From NCBI GenBank assembly GCA_024811115.1, contig JAKOGH010000128.1, forward strand, positions 1 to 13,272: a DNA stretch of 13,272 nucleotides. Direction: 5' to 3'. Source of the stretch: Terana coerulea (lineage: Eukaryota > Basidiomycota > Agaricomycetes > Polyporales > Phanerochaetaceae). Positions 9,276-13,272 of this stretch are shown here, piece by piece (positions within the stretch are counted from its first letter, which is position 1; the number at the start of each line of letters is the position of its first letter). The notes below the pieces were generated by a model. The model did no database searches. It was not told the origin of the DNA and saw only the letters and a program-made list of their open reading frames with translations. Made by a program: the position numbers and the translations under genes.

Positions 9276-9400
9276 AACTCGCTTTTCTGCGCGTTGCGGA
9301 GCGCTTTGTGGAGGACGTTGTTTCGAACAGATGTCTGATACTCTTGCCGTCGGCGCATAGAAAGCCCACAAATGTTGTCAGAAACTTGGTCAAACCCACT

Positions 9401-10216
9401 ATGTACTACGTCGTCCGACTCGCTGTGGTCTCATGAGTGGGCCAGGCAGCACCGTTCTTGCATTGTCTTTCCGCATGTGCCGGAGTCGGAACCTTTCCAG
9501 TACTTCGCATTTGCGACGAGGAACTCGTGACCTACGACTCGGAGGAAGCTTTGTTTCACAAACTCCCTCCAGGGGGTTCCCTACTAAGCCACGTAAACAT
9601 GAGAGGATATGGCTTAGACCGGCTTCTGCTATTTAGCCCCAGCTGGAAGAAGGTGGGTTTAGTGCACAATAACACAATATCACCTCTCCAGACACGACGG
9701 CATTCCCGGGCTATTGGAAAAACCCTATACACAGCCCAACTTGTGGTTTACTCGAAGCTTGACGCTGAACCAGTAGCGTTTGCCGCAGTCTACGTAGTTA
9801 GCTATAGACGGTCGGATGACAGTCGATACGAACCTAGTACATTTGCAGACTGCGTCACTAATAGTGCTCATTACGCGTTATAATGCCTTCCGTCCCATTC
9901 TATTAGCCAACGTCAGCAGTAGCTTTCACTGTTCGTGTATGTTACAATGGCGCCTCTAAACATCAGACCAAATCCACTAGTACAATATACAATCATCGTT
10001 TCTCCATATATCCTTCGCGAAGAGTATTCCTGCTCGTGCCTCAACATTCACTGTTAAATTAAAGGGTGAAAGAATAGCCAGAAGAGCTCGGGCCCGTCCA
10101 AGTGGGAGGGTGAGCGAGCGTTCGAGGCACGAAGAATTCCGCCTAATATACAGGTTCCGCCGTGGTAGCGGAGAGAAAAAGAGATGCGCCCGTGCAAAGA
10201 AATATAAACTCCATGC
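9401..10216. other. Spacer between transporter promoter and F-box 3' end
   Basis: No recognisable gene. A plus-strand stop-free stretch (9437-9883, about 148 codons) has no ATG at its left end (it opens with GTG), no family signature and no splice context that I trust. The right end must contain the F-box 3' UTR. Confidence 0.4.
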
Positions 10217-12157
10217 CTAGAATTGGATGTGCTCCAGGTCACTCGGCAACGTGCCTGGGGCTTTCCACATCCAGAATGGGCCCGCGGGGTCACCCACTAG
10301 AAGGACCATTGCGGTGTCAGCCAACGTCTATGCGACGCGGTAAGAGCGTTGCGGAGGGCGGGACGCACCTTCTTCGTGGACCGCGACAGTCCAGATGCCC
10401 GCAATGCCCATCGCAGAGCCGACGTTGCCCACCTGGACGGCCTCGGCGCTGAAACTCGCGTGTGAGTACGCGTCAGTCAACGGGGCCATGGAGAACAGAG
10501 CAAAGTAGAGAAGGGGTAGCGTACCTCCATCGATTGGTGCTGTCGTCGTACGACGTGACCTGGTCGCCCCACACATCCGAGTCATGTCAGCCCCGTCGTC
10601 TGGAGACTCGGCTACCGCGAAGCAGCCTCGGAGAAAGGATAAGCACAATGCTTACAAAGTTCCACCGCACAGCGCCGTCTTTCATCATCCTAACTGTGCC
10701 TCTAATCTTGCTGTTCCCGCTGTGCACGCCTTTTGAGCTGCCGACGAAGTGTATCACCGGGTAGGCATCGTCCCAGATATCGCTTGTGACGGAGACAGAG
10801 GGTGTTGATATGTTGGCGTCGGTGGGGTCAAGGACATGCAGATCGACCTCCATGAGCCGTACAGCCTCGGTGAAGTCGTCGTCAAAGAACGCCGGGTTGA
10901 GAGGACCCGAGTTCAGGGCAGAGAACTGCTTGAACGCCATGCATCAGCAAGGCGGATACGCCACATTAGATGTTCAGTACGCACATTGAACGCTATCACA
11001 CAGGTAGACTAGTGTCAATATACTGCGCATCTCCCGAACTGTCAAGACTCACTGAAGAGGTCCCTAGACGCACGGCGTTAGCCTTCACAGAGCTTACATG
11101 GAGAGTTCATATTGCGCACCTGTAGTCCATGAAGCACACCACCCTCCTCCACTTCCCCTCCACACCGGCCCAGTCCCAAGGGTGCCGCGTCGCGACATTG
11201 GGCGCACTATACGGCCGCGCAGCCTGCAGGCCCCACTCCGGCCAGATCTTCCGCCAGCTGTCGGGGTACTCGCGCAGGTTGAGCAGCACGACGTTCTGGA
11301 TGTGCCACACGTGCTCCCAGTTCGCGACGAGCCGCCGGCCGGCGTCGAGCACGTACGGGCCCCAGAGCGTCTCCGCGCGGTACCGCCGCAGGTCGTACAC
11401 GAAGCACCGCGCCGCCGCACGCAGGCGCGCGAGCCGCGCCTTGCTGTCCGCGTACCCGCCGTGCTCGTGCGCGAGCGCGCGGGCGCACTGCAGCTGCGCG
11501 ACGAGCTGCCGCGCCGCGCCCGGCGCCGGATGCGCGCGCACGCCGCCCTCGCGCCCCGCGGGCGGCGGGTCGCCGAGCCGTTCGAAGAGCGGCGCGCTGC
11601 CGAGCACGTAGTCCGCCCACTCGAGGTTGTCGGACTCGCCTGCGGTGCCCGGCCGCGCGGCGTGCACGGCGGCCACCAGCGTCCGGAGCGCGTCCCGCAC
11701 GGGGTGCTCGTCGTCGTCGTCTCGGAGCTGGAGCGCCCCCTCGGCGTCGATCACGGCGCTCTTGGCCGTCGACTTGGCCAGCAAGATGTTCTCCGCCCGT
11801 ATCCTCTTCTGCAGCTCGCCCTTCCAGTCTATCTCCGCCGTAGCCTTGCATCGTGGGTGTTTTGACGGTGTGCCGTGGGTCGTCGAATGGGTAGGATAAG
11901 AACGAGGCTCGCCAGACGACCTGGTCATCCCCGTTGTAGACGATGTCGTGCAGATGCCGGCACGTCCGCGAAACATGGGCGAGATCCTTCGGTTCACAGT
12001 ACTGTAGGACGTGCTCGGTGAGCTCCGGAGGGATAGTAAGAAGCACCGAGGAGCGCCGCAGGCCGTCATCGTCCCGCACGTCGTCCGGCGTCCACACAGC
12101 GTCGGCGATAGATGAAAGCTTTGAGGAAGCTGCTGAGTGAGCTGTGAGAGTCGGCAT
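10217..12157 (-). CDS. F-box domain protein, agaricomycete type
   Basis: Probable substrate-recruiting subunit of an SCF ubiquitin ligase. Residues about 40-75 are the F-box (IPPELTEHVLQYCEPKDLA), followed by VVWRASFLSYPFDDPR, then a long middle region (starting EIDWKGELQKRIRAEN). The C-terminal module has SDIWDDAYPVIHFVGSS, SAEAVQVGNVGSAMG and GDPAGPFWMWK, a pattern I recognise from mushroom F-box proteins. Exons: 12157-11120 (with a frame break), 11063-11053, 10992-10985, 10925-10656, 10559-10525, 10448-10369, 10296-10217. All junctions keep frame, and each intron has GT..AG, several with clear CTAAC/CTGAC branches. About 499 residues. The frame shifts by one base between 11845 and 11870, explained by an extra base (for example the T4 run 11860-11863) or, less likely, a 22-nt intron 11866-11845. 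A GC-rich Ala/Arg-rich stretch lies at about 11400-11700. The substrate is unknown. Confidence 0.88.
10985..10992 (-). other. 8-nt microexon of the F-box gene
   Basis: Flanked by a GATAG acceptor on one side and a GTGCGT donor on the other. It contributes the last two bases of a Thr codon, then Phe and Asn, joining in frame between the 11-nt exon and the exon starting FSALNSGPLNP. Confidence 0.75.
11053..11063 (-). other. 11-nt microexon of the F-box gene
   Basis: Acceptor GTCTAG with branch GCTAAC precedes it and donor GTGAGT follows. It contributes R-D-L-F, so the spliced product reads MDYRDLFTFNFSALN across three junctions. Both flanking introns are of normal size (56 and 60 nt). Confidence 0.8.
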
Positions 12158-12245
12158 GAGCGGAGGTACGTCCCGTAATCCTCACGGAGTAGCACATAAG
12201 CGTCACGGTCCCGGAGTTCCACCTGGCGCGCGGCAAAATGAAAGC

Positions 12246-12250
12246 AAAAA
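12246..12250 (-). terminator. RNA polymerase III terminator (T5) of tRNA-His
   Basis: Five T on the minus strand begin 3 nt past the tRNA 3' end. Confidence 0.75.
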
Positions 12251-12253
12251 TAG

Positions 12254-12336
12254 TGTCCCAGGGAGGATTCGAGCCTCCGTCTTCACGGACTTGTGTCGAC
12301 CACAACGTGATGATCTAACCACTAATCGACAAGGAC
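12254..12336 (-). tRNA. tRNA-His (anticodon GUG) with 11-nt intron, some unusual bases
   Basis: Anticodon stem TCACG/CGTGA encloses TT-GTG-G, an 11-nt intron (12289-12299) at the canonical 37/38 site, and C38; the anticodon is at 12301-12303. Acceptor GTCCTTG/CTGGGAC, discriminator A (12254), D-arm GATT..GATC, variable AGAC, T-arm GGAGG-CTCGAAT-CCTCC. Mature length 72 nt. Odd points: a T6:T67 mismatch in the acceptor, C instead of the near-universal T at position 54, and C at position 9. The base at -1 (12337) is a genomic G on the minus strand. It may be functional or a decaying copy. It lies about 97 bp upstream of the F-box start, on the same strand. Confidence 0.8.
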
Positions 12337-12638
12337 CACAAGCCAACTCCTTCAGAGTCAATATGTCCTGACAGTGCTCTTTGCAATGAGACCTCACAGC
12401 ACGCAACTGACCACCGGGTTGCCCAGTGTGGCCTTCGACGTTCTTTTGTGAAGCCTCACAACTTTTACTGCCCTGTAGACACATGAGTGCTTTTTTCCCC
12501 TAAGGCGTGCACCGGTGTCCAGCAGAAACGGACATTGAAACAATTCATCTGTTTGAAAATTGAAATACCAACAACCGAGCGTTGATTCTACCGTGACAGA
12601 GCTGAGCCTTTGCCTCTTGACGAAGTGAGCGTGGTTAT
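12337..12638. other. Spacer between tRNA-His and the membrane-protein stop
   Basis: About 300 bp; nothing coding is recognised. It holds the 3' UTR of the membrane protein gene (minus) and the tRNA upstream flank. Confidence 0.4.
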
Positions 12639-13272
12639 CTAATCCTTTAACATTTCGTCAAGCTCGTACTGCTCCCTCAACAAGCCCACGTCCCCCGCCC
12701 CGTTATCCAACTCTGCTGGCCCACGAAAGATCTTGCTCTCTGCCATCTCGTTCATCTGCACGTCGAACATCCCGGCGGTCCGGAGTGCGTGCAGGCCGGG
12801 CTCTTCGACTGATTCCAGGTGCGAGTGGTTCCCGAAGAGCCAGGTGAGCTGCAGTGTTCCAGCACTGTCGATGACCGCTCGTTTATGCGCTTGTGACGCC
12901 GTTGAGGGACGGATAAGAAGGATCGCTAGGACGAGCAGGACAATAGACGCGACGGAGCCAATAACGATCTATTTGGAGGGTGAATCACGTTGATGTGAGT
13001 CCAAGCTGATAGCTTGTCAGCCTACAGGTATCAAGCTTAGCTACACCAGAATCACGTTAGCAGGGTACAACAAAAGGCGAAATCGAGGGCCGCTACGTAC
13101 ATCCAATCGAGCCCGCGGTGTGATAATAGCCATGCTCGTATTGCCGAAGACGACCGTCCCGCCAGAGAATGTGTTTGGGACCGCAGTGTTATTGTTGGCA
13201 CCTGATAGCAAGTCAAATGTCAGCCATTTATTGCGGATCACATGCCAGGTTATGAGCTTACCATACCAATAA
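12639..13272 (-). CDS. Single-pass membrane glycoprotein, lineage-type hypothetical, 5'-truncated by window edge
   Basis: I do not recognise a named family. Exons read leftward: 13272-13262 (partial), 13201-13101, a probable 15-nt exon 13040-13026, and 12968-12639; introns are 60, 60 and 57 nt with clear donors and branches (CTGAC, CTAAC). The visible protein starts with an extracytoplasmic part containing two N-glycosylation sequons (NNT, NTS), as in YGANNNTAVPNTFSGG and VVFGNTSMAI. Next comes one strong TM helix (IVIGSVASIVLLVLAILLIR), then a cytosolic tail of about 90 residues containing LQLTWLFGNHSHLESVEEPG and LRTAGMFDVQMNEMAE, ending LDEMLKD. The tail resembles the C-terminus seen in many mushroom transmembrane proteins of unknown role (recalled, not searched). 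The topology fits a surface or secretory-pathway glycoprotein. The N-terminal domain is outside the window, so its function cannot be judged. Confidence 0.8.
13026..13040 (-). other. Probable 15-nt microexon of the membrane-protein gene
   Basis: Encodes L-S-L-I-P between two complete introns (13041-13100 with CTAAC branch and GTGTAG; 12969-13025 with donor GTAGGC and AATAG). Skipping it gives a single 132-nt intron, also in frame, so both isoforms are possible. Confidence 0.55.

Larger units (their letters stand above)
8427..9400 (-). promoter_or_regulatory. Upstream region of the ammonium transporter
   Basis: About 1 kb upstream of the transporter start, GC-rich near the gene. It contains three GATAAG motifs (8642-8647, 9233-9238, 9270-9275) and one looser CGATAG (9086-9091). 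A 335-codon stop-free stretch on the minus strand (9399-8392) runs through it, but has Arg/Ser/Pro-rich random-looking content and overlaps the transporter's first exon in another frame, so I do not call it a gene. Confidence 0.55.

Noticed and set aside
8392..9399. 335-codon stop-free stretch on the minus strand upstream of the ammonium transporter
   Set aside because: Arg/Ser/Pro-rich, no domain, no codon bias, overlaps the transporter's first exon in another frame; best read as GC-rich promoter sequence.
9437..9883. 148-codon plus-strand stretch as a possible gene
   Set aside because: Opens with GTG rather than ATG, no recognised motif and no supported splice sites; length is possible by chance.
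11098..11865. 255-codon plus-strand ORF
   Set aside because: Antisense shadow of the GC-rich main F-box exon; the minus strand carries conserved protein text and valid splice sites.

Overview
This is a nuclear stretch of a filamentous basidiomycete, most likely an Agaricomycete of the mushroom/polypore type. The evidence is genes split by many 47-96 nt introns (GT..AG, with CTAAC/CTGAC/CTCAC-like branch sites 15-25 nt before the acceptor), GC-rich exons against AT-richer spacers, a fungal F-box protein with an agaricomycete-type C-terminal motif, and tRNA genes with introns at the canonical 37/38 site. No species can be named from the sequence.

Layout, left to right. (1) PRP19 (minus, cut by the left edge), a spliceosomal U-box/WD40 ubiquitin ligase, lies head to head with (2) SGT2/SGTA (plus), a TPR co-chaperone; a 248-bp spacer separates the start codons. 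(3) About 1.1 kb follows in which I see no gene. (4) A decayed gene for a family S28 serine (Pro-X) carboxypeptidase (minus) carries premature stops, an internal deletion and no C-terminal catalytic Asp/His region. (5) About 1 kb without a recognisable gene. (6) A tRNA-Gln(CUG) gene with a 7-nt intron (minus). (7) A seven-exon Mep/AMT ammonium transporter (minus) of the type with Glu at the first twin-histidine position. Its upstream region holds three GATAAG motifs, as expected for nitrogen control. (8) An F-box protein gene (minus) with eight exons including consecutive 11-nt and 8-nt microexons. (9) A tRNA-His(GUG) gene with an 11-nt intron lies just upstream of the F-box gene and points towards it. 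(10) The 3' half of a single-pass membrane glycoprotein gene (minus) is cut by the right edge.

The genes do not form a pathway: they are independent housekeeping (PRP19, SGT2, tRNAs), nutrient-uptake (AMT) and lineage-type (F-box, membrane protein) genes. The most striking window-wide pattern is that five loci (PRP19, SGT2, AMT, F-box, S28) each contain at least one place where the conserved reading frame jumps by one base in or next to a short mononucleotide run, though the protein sequence on both sides looks intact. In PRP19, SGT2 and the F-box gene this looks much more like sequence-level indels than gene death. The S28 gene has, in addition, true lesions.

I found no mobile element, CRISPR, biosynthetic cluster or clearly undescribed system. 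The best biological leads are the microexons, the S28 relic and the promoter architecture of the ammonium transporter.
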